Below the pieces are notes generated by a model that saw nothing but the letters and a program-made list of their open reading frames with translations, did no database searches and was not told the origin of the DNA. From Marimonas arenosa (GTDB lineage Bacteria > Pseudomonadota > Alphaproteobacteria > Rhodobacterales > Rhodobacteraceae): DNA of 64,000 nucleotides. The translations under genes and the position numbers were made by a program. Each line of letters opens with the position of its first letter. Positions within the stretch are counted from its first letter, which is position 1. The stretch spans positions 62,001-126,000 of the forward strand of contig NZ_JANHAX010000007.1 in the NCBI RefSeq assembly GCF_030848945.1, read 5' to 3'. Positions 27,749 to 35,471 of the stretch are shown here, piece after piece.

Positions 27749-28990
27749 TCAGGCGGCTTCGGCGGCGTCTTGACCGATTTCATGCAACGAATGGGCGAGC
27801 TTGGCGATTTCCTTGCGCAGCGGGTTCTTCGATGCGGTTTCAGCCAGGGGCACACCATGGTCGCCCGCCTGCATCACCTGCTTGCCGCCATCCGGCAATT
27901 GCAGTTCGATGCCGATATCGAGGCTTTCGCTCAGGCGCTTGACCCGGCTCTTGCCGTTGATGTCGGTGAATTTCGGCGCCCGGTTGAGAACGTAGCGCAG
28001 CTTGTCGTAAGGCAGCTCCTCGGACTGCAGCGCGCGCTTGAGACGCAGGGTGTTCTGGGCCGAGCGCATGTCGAGTTCGAGCGTGGCGAAATAGACTTGC
28101 GCCGCATTCAGCACGACCTCGGACCATTGCACCAAGGTTGAGGGCATGTCGACGATGACATAGTCGAAGTGGCTCTTGGCCATGTCGAGCACCCGGGTGA
28201 CGTCGTCGGAGGTGATCAGGTCGAGCGGCAACATTTCGGTTGGGGCCGTCAGCACGCTGAGCTTGTCCTCGTAACCGACCAGCGCCTGCTTGAACATGTC
28301 GGCATCCATGCCGTCGGTATCGGTCAGCATCTCGTAGACGGCCTCTCGGCGCGGCAGGTCGAGATAGGTCGAGACCGCGCCGAACTGCAGGTCGAGGTCG
28401 ACCAGGCAGACCCGCGGCGGATCTTCCTTTTCGACAATGGCAAGCTCCCAGGCCAGGTTGACCGCCAGCGTGGTCGTGCCGGTACCGCCGGCCAATCCGT
28501 GGCAGGCGATGAGCACGCCGTTGCGATTGCCGGTGGTGGCGCTCATCGGAGCCATCGGGGCGGCGACCGGGTCATAGGTCTGCGCTGGCGTGCGGATACG
28601 TTCGATCGCCGCCTGCAATTCACCTTCGGGAAGCGGGTAGGGGACAAATTCATCCGCGCCCTGGCGCAGCAGCTGGTGCAGCGCGGCGGGGCTGACATCC
28701 TCGGCGATCAGGATCACCTTGATGCCTTTCTGTTTCGCGGCCTCGATGATGTCGCCCAGCATGACGAGCTTTTCCTCGTCGCTTTCGTCGATCGCGATGG
28801 CGACGAATTCAAGCGCTTCTGCCTCGGCCTGGTTGAAGAAGGCCTTGGCTTCGGCAAACCCGAGATCGCCCCAGTTTTCTCCAAGAACGGTTTCCATGTC
28901 TTCGATCAGCAAATCGAAGTTCTGCACGTCGCGACTGATCGTGCAGGCCTGGAGCGGGCTGAGATCCGATTGCTTTAGATCACTCGTCAT
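27749..28990 (-). CDS. cpaE: Tad localisation ATPase-like protein CpaE/TadZ
   Basis: 413 residues: a receiver-like N-domain (about 15-130) without a clear phospho-aspartate set, then a MinD/ParA-like domain. The Walker A position reads HGLAGGTGTTT (164-174), so both lysines of the canonical KGGxGKT are absent; other ParA blocks are kept (RVCLVDLDLQFG, FDYVIVDMPS). TadZ/CpaE proteins place the pilus machine at the cell pole, and several members have atypical nucleotide loops. ATP turnover is therefore doubtful, though nucleotide binding may remain. It is the first gene after an intrinsic terminator and has a 300-base leader region. Confidence 0.92.
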   Translation of the reverse strand: MTSDLKQSDLSPLQACTISRDVQNFDLLIEDMETVLGENWGDLGFAEAKAFFNQAEAEALEFVAIAIDESDEEKLVMLGDIIEAAKQKGIKVILIAEDVSPAALHQLLRQGADEFVPYPLPEGELQAAIERIRTPAQTYDPVAAPMAPMSATTGNRNGVLIACHGLAGGTGTTTLAVNLAWELAIVEKEDPPRVCLVDLDLQFGAVSTYLDLPRREAVYEMLTDTDGMDADMFKQALVGYEDKLSVLTAPTEMLPLDLITSDDVTRVLDMAKSHFDYVIVDMPSTLVQWSEVVLNAAQVYFATLELDMRSAQNTLRLKRALQSEELPYDKLRYVLNRAPKFTDINGKSRVKRLSESLDIGIELQLPDGGKQVMQAGDHGVPLAETASKNPLRKEIAKLAHSLHEIGQDAAEAA

Positions 28991-29290
28991 TGCCTCTCAT
29001 CCTTTCGGTCTGGACCGTTGTCTCCCTCGCCGTTTCCATGCCTTGCTCGCACGGCGCAGGTCGCAGGCCCAATGCCCGGTTCTGTCGGGCATAGTTTTGC
29101 TATTGCAGCCAATCTCATGGAGAACTGGGGCAACATTAGGGCTAAAAAACCGAAATTGTGCGGAATTCTGCGACGGTTTCGACGGCCCTTCGCCAAAGTT
29201 TCCGGCCCCCGAACGGCGCGTTCGCGGCCTGCGGGGCTTGGGTTTTTTGGGGCCTAGATCGATCTGGTGGGAGTGAGACACGCCGATAAC
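28991..29290 (-). other. Upstream region of cpaE
   Basis: 300 bases between the ompA-like terminator and cpaE. It holds the cpaE leader with a hairpin ATGCCCG (29072-29078), loop GTTCTGT, CGGGCAT (29086-29092). No coding frame has support and no convincing -10/-35 pair was found, though a promoter is expected here because a terminator lies just upstream. Confidence 0.5.
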
Positions 29291-29315
29291 AAAAAGGCGC
29301 CCGAAGGCGCCTTTT
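29291..29315 (-). terminator. Intrinsic terminator after the ompA-like gene
   Basis: On the minus strand AAAAGGCGCC, the tetraloop TTCG, GGCGCCTTTT and a fifth T: a ten-pair stem with a classical U-tract, 22 bases after the ompA-like stop. Confidence 0.9.
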
Positions 29316-29337
29316 CGAAACTCGTGTCCAACCCCGG

Positions 29338-29997
29338 TTATTCGGAGGTCTTGAAGTCGTCGCCGCTGATTCCCGAAAGCGTCGTCTTGGGGATCGCGCT
29401 GTTGACGTATTCGCGATAGATGATCTGGGCGTATTTGCCGTCAAGCACCGACGGGTGATTGCGGACGAACCCGGACACCTCTGTCACCGCGCGGCGGTTG
29501 CGACGCTCTTTGCCTTGGGTGTTCACGATCAGCTGCGTCTCGCCGAAGGAGGCGACCGCCTCGAGGCGCGAGCGGCTGATGCCCTGGGAGACCAGGTAGT
29601 TCACCGCCGCCTTGGCCCGGCGCAGGCCGAGGCGCTTGTTATAGGCATTGCTGCCCGGCGCGTCGGCATGGCCGTAGACGCGGAAGCGGACCTCGGGGAA
29701 CTGGCGGATCCACTGGGCCTGCTGGCGCAGCGTATCACGGGCGCCGGCATCCAGATCGGCCCGGTCGAAGGCGAAGTTCACCACCGTCGGCACCTCCTGG
29801 GCGAAGCGGTTCGCCAAGCTGTAGACGTAGGACCGTTCGCCCGACATGATCTGGGTATTGTTCATCGTGGCGTTGCCGAAATACCCGCTGTCGAGATTGG
29901 CCCCAGCTTCCCGGAAAAAGGATTGCCCGCCGGGGGTGTTGACGGCACAGCCGGACAGCGCCAGCAGGCCGATGGGTAGGAGAAGGAACTTTCTCAT
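29338..29997 (-). CDS. OmpA-like lipoprotein of the Tad locus
   Basis: 219 residues with lipobox (GLLALSGCAVN) and an OmpA-like peptidoglycan-binding domain about residues 70-175: TVVNFAFDRADLDAGARD, RFRVYGHADAPGS, YNKRLGLRRAKAAVNYL and ERRNRRAVTEV. The C-terminal 40 residues (NHPSVLDGKYAQIIYREYV) are specific to this type. It occupies the place that CpaD has in Caulobacter, between cpaC and cpaE, and may anchor the secretin to the cell wall. It starts 21 bases after cpaC with AAGGGGG as ribosome-binding site. Confidence 0.9.
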   Translation of the reverse strand: MRKFLLLPIGLLALSGCAVNTPGGQSFFREAGANLDSGYFGNATMNNTQIMSGERSYVYSLANRFAQEVPTVVNFAFDRADLDAGARDTLRQQAQWIRQFPEVRFRVYGHADAPGSNAYNKRLGLRRAKAAVNYLVSQGISRSRLEAVASFGETQLIVNTQGKERRNRRAVTEVSGFVRNHPSVLDGKYAQIIYREYVNSAIPKTTLSGISGDDFKTSE

Positions 29998-30018
29998 TTG
30001 TACATACCCCCTTTTCTA

Positions 30019-31446
30019 TCAGTCCATTACATAGCCATAGGAGCCGGTGAAGTCCTGTTTGGCAACTTCGCCGGCTGCGCCCGTTGTGGGCGTGCGTGCG
30101 TCGCGGGCGACCTTGCCATTGAGGAACAGGTCCTTCTCGGTCGGCGGACGCACCCGATCGGTCGGCAGGGCGAAGGCCTCGCCGCGGGTCGGTGTCACCA
30201 GATGGGCGGTGATGATGATCACCAGCTCGGATTGTTCGCGCCGGTAGTTGGCCGAGCGGAACAGCGCGCCGAGCACCGGCACGTCGCCGAGCCATGGCAC
30301 CTGGCCGTTGACATCGAGGAAGTCGTCCTGCAGCAGGCCGGCGATGGCGAAGCTTTCGCCGTCTCGCATCTCGACCGTGGTCGAGGTCTCACGGCGGCGG
30401 AAGGCGTCGACGCTGAAGGCGTTGAACTCGATGCGGTTGTTCGGGTCGATCGAGCTGACCGCGGCCTCGAGCTCGAGGTTGATCAGGTCGCCATCCACCA
30501 CGCGCGGGATGAAGTTGAGTTCGACGCCGAAGGGCTTGAACTCGATGGTGACGGTGCCGCCGTCCTGGGCCACCGGGATCGGGTATTCGCCACCGGCCAG
30601 GAACTTGGCCTCCTGACCCGACAGGGCAGTCAGGTTCGGTTCCGCCAGTGTGCGGACAACGCCTTTGCTTTCAAGGGCTTCCAGCAGAACACCAACCTCG
30701 ACCGCGCCGGCGTTGAAGCCGAAGACCATGGCGCCGTTGTTATCGGAGACCGCGGGCACGTTGCCGGCCAGCGAGTTGTTGATGCTGGGCTGGTTGTTGG
30801 CGGTGTTGGTGCCGCCGTTCACGCCCAGGCCACCACCGAACATGTTGCCGTTCAGGGCCAGCGAGGTCGACAGAGATTTCGACACGGTGCGCTGCATCTC
30901 GGCGAAGCGGACCTTGAGCATCACCTGCTGCACGCCGCCGACGGCCATCAGGTTCGACACCCGGTCCGGCGCGTAGCGCTGGGCCAGATCAAGCGCGCGT
31001 TGCAGCCGTGCCGCGGACGAGACCGTGCCCGAGAGCACGATGCCGTCGTTGGCGGTGCGGACCTCGATCTTTTCGCCCGGCAGAATCTGCCGCAGGCGCT
31101 CTTTGAATTCGGAAATGTCGGGCGCGACCCGCACGTCGACATTGGTGATGAGCTGGCCGTTGGCGTCCAGCAGGGTGAGTGTGGTCATCCCCGGTGATTT
31201 GCCCAGAACATAAATCGTTCGATCGCTGAGCGACGAGATATCGGCAATCTGGGGATTGGCGATACTTAGCTCGGCGAAAGGCGTGTCGCTTTCCACGACC
31301 ACCGCCCGGTTCATCGGCACACTCAGCGACGATGACGTACCGCGTTTGACCACGCGCAAATCTTCCGCATGTACCTGACCCGGAACGTGCGCAAATGCGA
31401 GTGAAAGACCCATTAGGGCCGCTGCAAGAATACTGCTCTTTTTCAT
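30019..31446 (-). CDS. cpaC: Tad outer-membrane secretin CpaC/RcpA
   Basis: 475-residue secretin forming the outer-membrane pore for the Flp pilus. It has a signal peptide (LAAALMGLSLAFAHVPGQVHA), an N-terminal domain (VPMNRAVVVESDTPFAELSI), a BON-like segment (IEVRTANDGIVLSGTVSSA) and the secretin domain: VMLKVRFAEMQRTVSKSL, LAEPNLTALSGQEAKFLAGG, PFGVELNFIPRVV and the closing VPWLGDVPVLGALFRS with ELVIIITAHLV. It is bounded upstream by a terminator after cpaB and by an inverted repeat, implying its own promoter. It continues into the ompA-like gene. Confidence 0.96.
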   Translation of the reverse strand: MKKSSILAAALMGLSLAFAHVPGQVHAEDLRVVKRGTSSSLSVPMNRAVVVESDTPFAELSIANPQIADISSLSDRTIYVLGKSPGMTTLTLLDANGQLITNVDVRVAPDISEFKERLRQILPGEKIEVRTANDGIVLSGTVSSAARLQRALDLAQRYAPDRVSNLMAVGGVQQVMLKVRFAEMQRTVSKSLSTSLALNGNMFGGGLGVNGGTNTANNQPSINNSLAGNVPAVSDNNGAMVFGFNAGAVEVGVLLEALESKGVVRTLAEPNLTALSGQEAKFLAGGEYPIPVAQDGGTVTIEFKPFGVELNFIPRVVDGDLINLELEAAVSSIDPNNRIEFNAFSVDAFRRRETSTTVEMRDGESFAIAGLLQDDFLDVNGQVPWLGDVPVLGALFRSANYRREQSELVIIITAHLVTPTRGEAFALPTDRVRPPTEKDLFLNGKVARDARTPTTGAAGEVAKQDFTGSYGYVMD

Positions 31447-31510
31447 TGTGACCTGCCTCTCCGATCACGCCTCGTTGTCGGGTCTTTTGCCCGGATTTTG
31501 GAGAACCATG

Positions 31511-31545
31511 AGGTATTTTCTCTTTTTTTGCAAGAATCAATACCT
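31511..31545 (-). promoter_or_regulatory. Inverted repeat in the cpaC upstream region
   Basis: AGGTATT (31511-31517) and AATACCT (31539-31545) are exact reverse complements with centres 28 bases apart, in an A/T-rich tract about 65 bases before the cpaC ATG. This has the look of an operator or promoter-proximal site. Confidence 0.35.
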
Positions 31546-31600
31546 TCTGTTCGCCAGTTTATGTGGATAACCCGCAACAGCCTGTTACACGTAAGGCGGG

Positions 31601-31632
31601 AAAAAAGAAAAAAGGGGGCCGTCGCCCCCTTT
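31601..31632 (-). terminator. Intrinsic terminator after cpaB
   Basis: On the minus strand AAAGGGGGC, loop GACG, GCCCCCTTT runs into a long T-tract (31601-31613). It lies 33 bases after the cpaB stop and separates cpaB from cpaC. Confidence 0.9.
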
Positions 31633-31664
31633 CGGAACTGATGCAGGTCCGCGTTGTGGCGGGG

Positions 31665-32513
31665 TCAGTTGGTGCAGGGAATCGGGATCTCGACCACTTC
31701 CGCGCCACGACGGGTACGGATGGTGCAGACCTTCTCCTCTTCCTTGACTACCGGAGCCGGCGCTTCGACGCGGGCGATCCCGAGCAGGGTGTCCTGGTCG
31801 ATCTCGATGTCCTCGGCGACGGTGTCGTCTTCCGTGCCCACCAGCGACAGCGACAGGCGGCCGGTGGATTGTGCCTGCGCCAGGCCCGCCACCTGACGCT
31901 GGTTTGCCGACACGGTGACGGTGCGGGCGATGGTGGCTTTGGCGTTGTCGACATCGGCCGACTGGTCGATGGCAACGATCGGCACGCCGGCCTCGATCAG
32001 CTTGGTGATTTCCCGCCGATTGCCATCGGCCGCGATAATGTCACCGGTCCAGTAGACGTCGACCCTGTGACCCGGACGCAGGAAACCTGACACGCCCGAG
32101 GTCACGTCGACCTTGATGGCGAAAGCGCGCATGCCCGGTTCCAGAAGCGAGGTGATCCCGGCGGTTTCACCCGGTTTGGTCACCTTGACCGCGCTGAGCG
32201 GTTCGTTCCTCTCGACGGCACGCAACATCACCCGCGGCTGACCGGGCACGAACAGGACTTCCTGCTTCTCGAAGGCGCCTTCGAGCTTGAGCGCGCGCGG
32301 CCACCTGGCGAGGCGCACGTCCTCGGGCTTGATTTCGTCGCCGTATTTCATCGGCTTGTTGGCGACATAGATCTCGATCGTGTCGATCCCGCCTTCGTTG
32401 GCGCGGCGGGCCAGCTCGCGTTCGTATGCGGAAAACTGGTTCTTGGCCATATATACGGCAAAGCCGGCCAAGCCGATCCCTACGATCAGAACAAGTCCAA
32501 AAACGGCTCGCAT
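31665..32513 (-). CDS. cpaB: Tad pilus assembly protein CpaB/RcpC
   Basis: 282 residues. One membrane helix (MRAVFGLVLIVGIGLAGFAVYM) is followed by a SAF-like domain (YVANKPMKYGDEIKPEDVRL) and the RcpC core (MRAFAIKVDVTSGVSGFLRPG, HRVDVYWTGDI). Such proteins span the periplasm and stabilise the secretin. ATG 32513 is chosen because AGGAAAGG lies seven bases upstream; a TTG six codons earlier would destroy that spacing. The last residues include VCTIRTRRGAEVVEIPIPC with two cysteines. It is preceded by the flp terminator and followed by its own. Confidence 0.93.
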   Translation of the reverse strand: MRAVFGLVLIVGIGLAGFAVYMAKNQFSAYERELARRANEGGIDTIEIYVANKPMKYGDEIKPEDVRLARWPRALKLEGAFEKQEVLFVPGQPRVMLRAVERNEPLSAVKVTKPGETAGITSLLEPGMRAFAIKVDVTSGVSGFLRPGHRVDVYWTGDIIAADGNRREITKLIEAGVPIVAIDQSADVDNAKATIARTVTVSANQRQVAGLAQAQSTGRLSLSLVGTEDDTVAEDIEIDQDTLLGIARVEAPAPVVKEEEKVCTIRTRRGAEVVEIPIPCTN

Positions 32514-32714
32514 GGGTCTACCTTTCCTCAAGTTTTCCGGCCTTGAGGCCGGGCGCTGTTACGCTTGTGAATTCCTTCAAGGGATTACATCCAAATATGG
32601 CAGAAACAGGGAGGGGCTGTGTTTCTTCCCCGGCAATTCGCCTGTCGTCCGGTCATGCCGTGGGCCCTGCCCGGCGGTGTGACCGGGGCCCAGGTGCAGA
32701 CGGATCGGCAAAGG

Positions 32715-32748
32715 AAAAGGGCCGCCCCAGCCGGGGGCGACCCTCTTT
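32715..32748 (-). terminator. Intrinsic terminator after flp
   Basis: Minus-strand stem AGGGTCGCCCC / GGGGCGGCCCT (one T-G pair) around a five-base loop, followed by TTTTCC. It sits about 25 bases after the flp stop and would yield a short, abundant pilin mRNA with limited read-through into cpaB. Confidence 0.85.
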
Positions 32749-32770
32749 GCAATTCGGAACTGGTCCGGAA

Positions 32771-32953
32771 TTACTGACCGACCTGGATGCCTTCCATGTA
32801 GGTCGCGGTGTTGTCGGTCAGGCCGGTTGCGCCTTCGCGGATCGACGAGTAAGCGGCAACGGCGAGGCCCACCACAGCAGCGGTCAGCACAACCCAGTCA
32901 ACCGTAACGGCGCCGTCTTCGTCTTTGCGGAAGTTTTTGATGAATTTGATCAT
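32771..32953 (-). CDS. flp: Flp-type major pilin
   Basis: 60-residue prepilin. A 14-residue basic leader ends in DEDG, and the mature part begins AVTVDWVVLTAAVVGLAVA, giving a 46-residue pilin with one hydrophobic helix. Cleavage by CpaA is expected after Gly14. The usual Flp Glu+5/Tyr+6 pair is Asp/Trp here, a substitution I associate with Rhodobacterales. The ATG at 32953 is fixed by GGAGG eight bases upstream; an in-frame ATG five codons earlier lacks spacing. It heads the Tad locus and is isolated by a strong terminator. Upstream palindromes may control it. Confidence 0.95.
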   Translation of the reverse strand: MIKFIKNFRKDEDGAVTVDWVVLTAAVVGLAVAAYSSIREGATGLTDNTATYMEGIQVGQ

Positions 32954-33088
32954 GGTTCGTCCCTCCAAAGGATCAGTTAGGTTTTACACCTTGGCAGCAA
33001 CTTGGGAGGGCCGTGTGTCTCTCTCGGTGGCCCGTTGCCGTCTTGGTATGCAGCAATAAAGCCAGTGGATTCGGGCAGGAATTGGGCG

Positions 33089-33104
33089 CGAATTTAGCAA
33101 TTCG
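33089..33104. promoter_or_regulatory. Palindrome CGAATT-TAGC-AATTCG upstream of flp
   Basis: A perfect six-base inverted repeat with a four-base centre, 136-151 bases upstream of the flp start, in the flp/transglycosylase divergent region. It resembles a dimeric regulator site. Confidence 0.4.
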
Positions 33105-33133
33105 GGTAAATTTCGTGGGCAGGCGGCAATATT

Positions 33134-33158
33134 CCATTAACGTATTGTTTTTTAATGG
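33134..33158. promoter_or_regulatory. Palindrome CCATTAA-N11-TTAATGG upstream of flp
   Basis: CCATTAA (33134-33140) and TTAATGG (33152-33158) are exact reverse complements with centres 18 bases apart, about 180 bases before flp and 160 before the transglycosylase start. The spacing differs from the CtrA pattern TTAA-N7-TTAA, so another dimeric regulator is more likely. Confidence 0.45.
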
Positions 33159-33317
33159 AAAAAAATCTTGAAAAACGGTAAACCCGGGGGCAGGGGCGAG
33201 CCGCGGCGTGGTAAATGTGGCATATCGCGCAGCAAAAATGCCAGCCAAACTGGCTTCGACTCGGTTTTTCTGCGATCAATTTCACAACAAAAACATGAGG
33301 CAGGACAGATCGCAGCC

Positions 33318-34199
33318 ATGCGACGCAATATTTCAGGGATGGCCGTGGCCTTTTGCGGGCTGCTGTCCATATCCGCGGGCAATGTCGCGGCGAACGAACC
33401 GCAACCGTTTCCCGAATTCACCTTCAAGTCGGTAAAACCGCCAAAAAAGGGCAACAGCTCGAAACGGATCACCGTGGCGATCACGCCCGAAGATATGGCG
33501 CGGCAGAATCCCCGGCTGGCGAAAAAGCCCGAGCCTGACGCCGGCGGTGACGCCGAGGTGACGCCTGTGGCCGCGTCCCCGAGATCCGCCAGCGCGCGGT
33601 ATGCCTGGTTCTGGGAGACGGTATCGCCGGCGCTGGAGCAGAGCGCGCCGGGGCGGCTCGATGCCGCGCTCAACCGAATCGCGACCCCGCCAGGCGGGCA
33701 GGCGGCGGTTTCGGCGCCGCGGTTGCAGGGATTGCAGGAGATCGCCAGGACGCGCGGCGCCGACATCCTGCGCGCCACCGTCGGCACCGAGGTGTCGCCG
33801 GCGCTGGTTCTGGCGGTGATCGCGGTCGAGTCGGCGGGCAAGGCTGATGCGGTCAGCGGCGCCGGAGCGCAGGGGCTGATGCAACTGATGCCGGCCACCG
33901 CCGAACGTTTCGGAGTGACCGATGCCAGCGTGCCGGCCGACAACATCAAGGGCGGGGTCGCCTTCCTGAACTTCCTGATGAAAGAGTTCGACAGCGATCC
34001 GATCCTGGTGCTGGCGGGCTACAATGCCGGTGAAAACGCGGTGAAGACGCACAAGGGCGTGCCGCCGTATGCCGAGACCCGGGATTACGTACCCAAGGTG
34101 CTGGCGGCCTTCGCCACCGCGCGGGGGCTGTGCCTGACACCACCGCAACTGGTGAGCGACGGCTGCGTGTTCAACGTCGATGTGAGCGGGAGCGGCTGA
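33318..34199 (+). CDS. Lytic murein transglycosylase (SLT domain)
   Basis: 293-residue exported enzyme. The signal peptide ends near AGNVAANEP, a linker of about 90 residues follows, and the SLT domain occupies about residues 150-270: VLAVIAVESAGKADAVS with the catalytic Glu of VES, GAQGLMQLMPATAERFGV, and VLAGYNAGENAVKTHKGVPPY. It cleaves the MurNAc-GlcNAc bond to leave 1,6-anhydroMurNAc. The ATG at 33318 puts the signal peptide at the N-terminus; the 50 residues upstream in frame are basic and not signal-like. It diverges from flp, so it may open the wall for the pilus. Its TGA overlaps the next ATG by one base. Confidence 0.9.
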   Translation: MRRNISGMAVAFCGLLSISAGNVAANEPQPFPEFTFKSVKPPKKGNSSKRITVAITPEDMARQNPRLAKKPEPDAGGDAEVTPVAASPRSASARYAWFWETVSPALEQSAPGRLDAALNRIATPPGGQAAVSAPRLQGLQEIARTRGADILRATVGTEVSPALVLAVIAVESAGKADAVSGAGAQGLMQLMPATAERFGVTDASVPADNIKGGVAFLNFLMKEFDSDPILVLAGYNAGENAVKTHKGVPPYAETRDYVPKVLAAFATARGLCLTPPQLVSDGCVFNVDVSGSG

Positions 34200-35374
34200 T
34201 GGGGCCGAAGGAACCGCTGGTGCTGCGGCTGGCCGGGGGCTTTCTGCGCACCGATCCGGCCCTGGAGCGCCGCCTTGATGCGATCACCGGCGACGGCGTG
34301 CTGCGCGCCGACCTGCTGCCGGTGTCGTCCGAGGCGCTGGCGCGGATCGAAACCGCCCGGGCCGAGGGCCGCGAGGTGCGCCTGGCCAGCGGCGGCGAGA
34401 CCGGCCTGGCCGGCGAACTGGCAGCGCATCACGGGCTCGACGGGGTAAGCGACCGCCCGGGCGAGGCGGTGCCGCAGCCCTGGGCGCTGCGTGATCTGGC
34501 CCGCGCGCTGCGGCCACATCAATGGGTCAAGAACGTGTTGCTGCTGTTGCCGTTGCTGGCGGCGCACAGTTTCACCTGGGCGGCCTTCGTGCAGGTCCTG
34601 CTGGGCATGGTGGCGTTTTCCGCCGCGGCCTCGTCGATCTACGTGGTCAACGATCTGCTGGACCTCGAGGCCGACCGGCTGCATCCGAAAAAATGCAAAC
34701 GCCCCTTCGCCAGCGGCGCGGTGCCGATCCGGGTCGGCGTGGCGGCGTTTTTCCTGCTGGCGGCGGTCGCGCTGGGGGTGGGTGCCCTGCTGGGCGGGTT
34801 GTTCGTGGCCATTACCGTCTTCTATGTCGGGCTTTCGATTGTTTATTCCTTCCGCCTGAAACGGGCACGCTGGGTGGATATCGGGGCGCTCGCCGCGCTC
34901 TACACCGTGCGCGTGATCGCCGGTGCGGCAGCGGTGCATGTCGATACCTCGATCTATATGATCATCTTCGTCTTCCCGGTGTTCCTCACGCTCGGCGCAG
35001 TCAAGCGGCTGACCGAGCTGACCCTGGCCACCTCCGACGAGCGGCTGCCGGGGCGGGGCTATGGCAAGCCCGACCGCGGAGCGCTTCTCAACTTTGCGAT
35101 GGCGGGGATGGCGGTGTCGCTGGTGATCTTCTTTCTCTACACCATGTCGGCACAGGCGCAGCGGCTCTATCCGGATCGCTGGTTTTTGTGGCTGGCGATC
35201 CTGCCGTTGGCCGGCTGGCTGTTCCGCATGGTGCGGCTGGGGTATTATGGCAAGCAGGATTACGACCCGATCGTCTTTGCCATGCGCGACAAGCGGGGGC
35301 TGGGGCTGATCATGATCACCCTGTCGCTGATGTGGTATGCCGCCGGGCTGTGGGCCAAGTGGCTGGGGTTCTGA
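34199..35374 (+). CDS. UbiA-family phosphoribosyltransferase (DPPR synthase-like) with dead HAD-like N-domain
   Basis: 391-residue polytopic protein. Residues about 105-391 are a UbiA transferase with WVKNVLLLLPLLA, VVNDLLDLEADRLHPKKCKRPFASG-type Asp motif (Asn151, Asp155, Asp159) and YSFRLKRARWVDI; this matches mycobacterial Rv3806c, which attaches 5-phosphoribose to decaprenyl phosphate. Residues 5-85 align with the HAD phosphatase half of longer relatives, but the catalytic DLDGTL position reads RLAGGF and the second motif reads LASGG, so the phosphatase is truncated and inactive. The start overlaps the transglycosylase stop (TGATG). The facing operon carries DprE1- and DprE2-like genes, supporting an arabinofuranose-donor pathway. 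Confidence 0.85.
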   Translation: MGPKEPLVLRLAGGFLRTDPALERRLDAITGDGVLRADLLPVSSEALARIETARAEGREVRLASGGETGLAGELAAHHGLDGVSDRPGEAVPQPWALRDLARALRPHQWVKNVLLLLPLLAAHSFTWAAFVQVLLGMVAFSAAASSIYVVNDLLDLEADRLHPKKCKRPFASGAVPIRVGVAAFFLLAAVALGVGALLGGLFVAITVFYVGLSIVYSFRLKRARWVDIGALAALYTVRVIAGAAAVHVDTSIYMIIFVFPVFLTLGAVKRLTELTLATSDERLPGRGYGKPDRGALLNFAMAGMAVSLVIFFLYTMSAQAQRLYPDRWFLWLAILPLAGWLFRMVRLGYYGKQDYDPIVFAMRDKRGLGLIMITLSLMWYAAGLWAKWLGF

Positions 35375-35386
35375 GGCGGTGAGCGG

Positions 35387-35452
35387 GGCAGGGGGCGCTG
35401 CCCCCTCGGCCGGCGGCCTCACCCCCGGGATATTTCCGGTCAGATGAAGGGG
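35387..35452 (+). repeat. Dispersed extragenic repeat, copy A (with hairpin)
   Basis: A hairpin GGGGGC-GCT-GCCCCC (35391-35405) is followed by GGGATATTTCCGGTCAGATG and AAGGGG to 35452. The TATTTC-N4-CAGATGAAGGG core recurs near 63784 and, more diverged, near 51861. It fills the convergent gap between the UbiA and DprE2-like genes and may serve as terminator. Confidence 0.6.
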
Positions 35453-35471
35453 CGGAACGGTCTGTTCTGCG

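Noticed and set aside
33134..33158. CtrA site upstream of flp
   Set aside because: TTAA boxes are 11 bases apart rather than 7, and the half-sites do not read TTAACCAT; kept as an unassigned palindrome.
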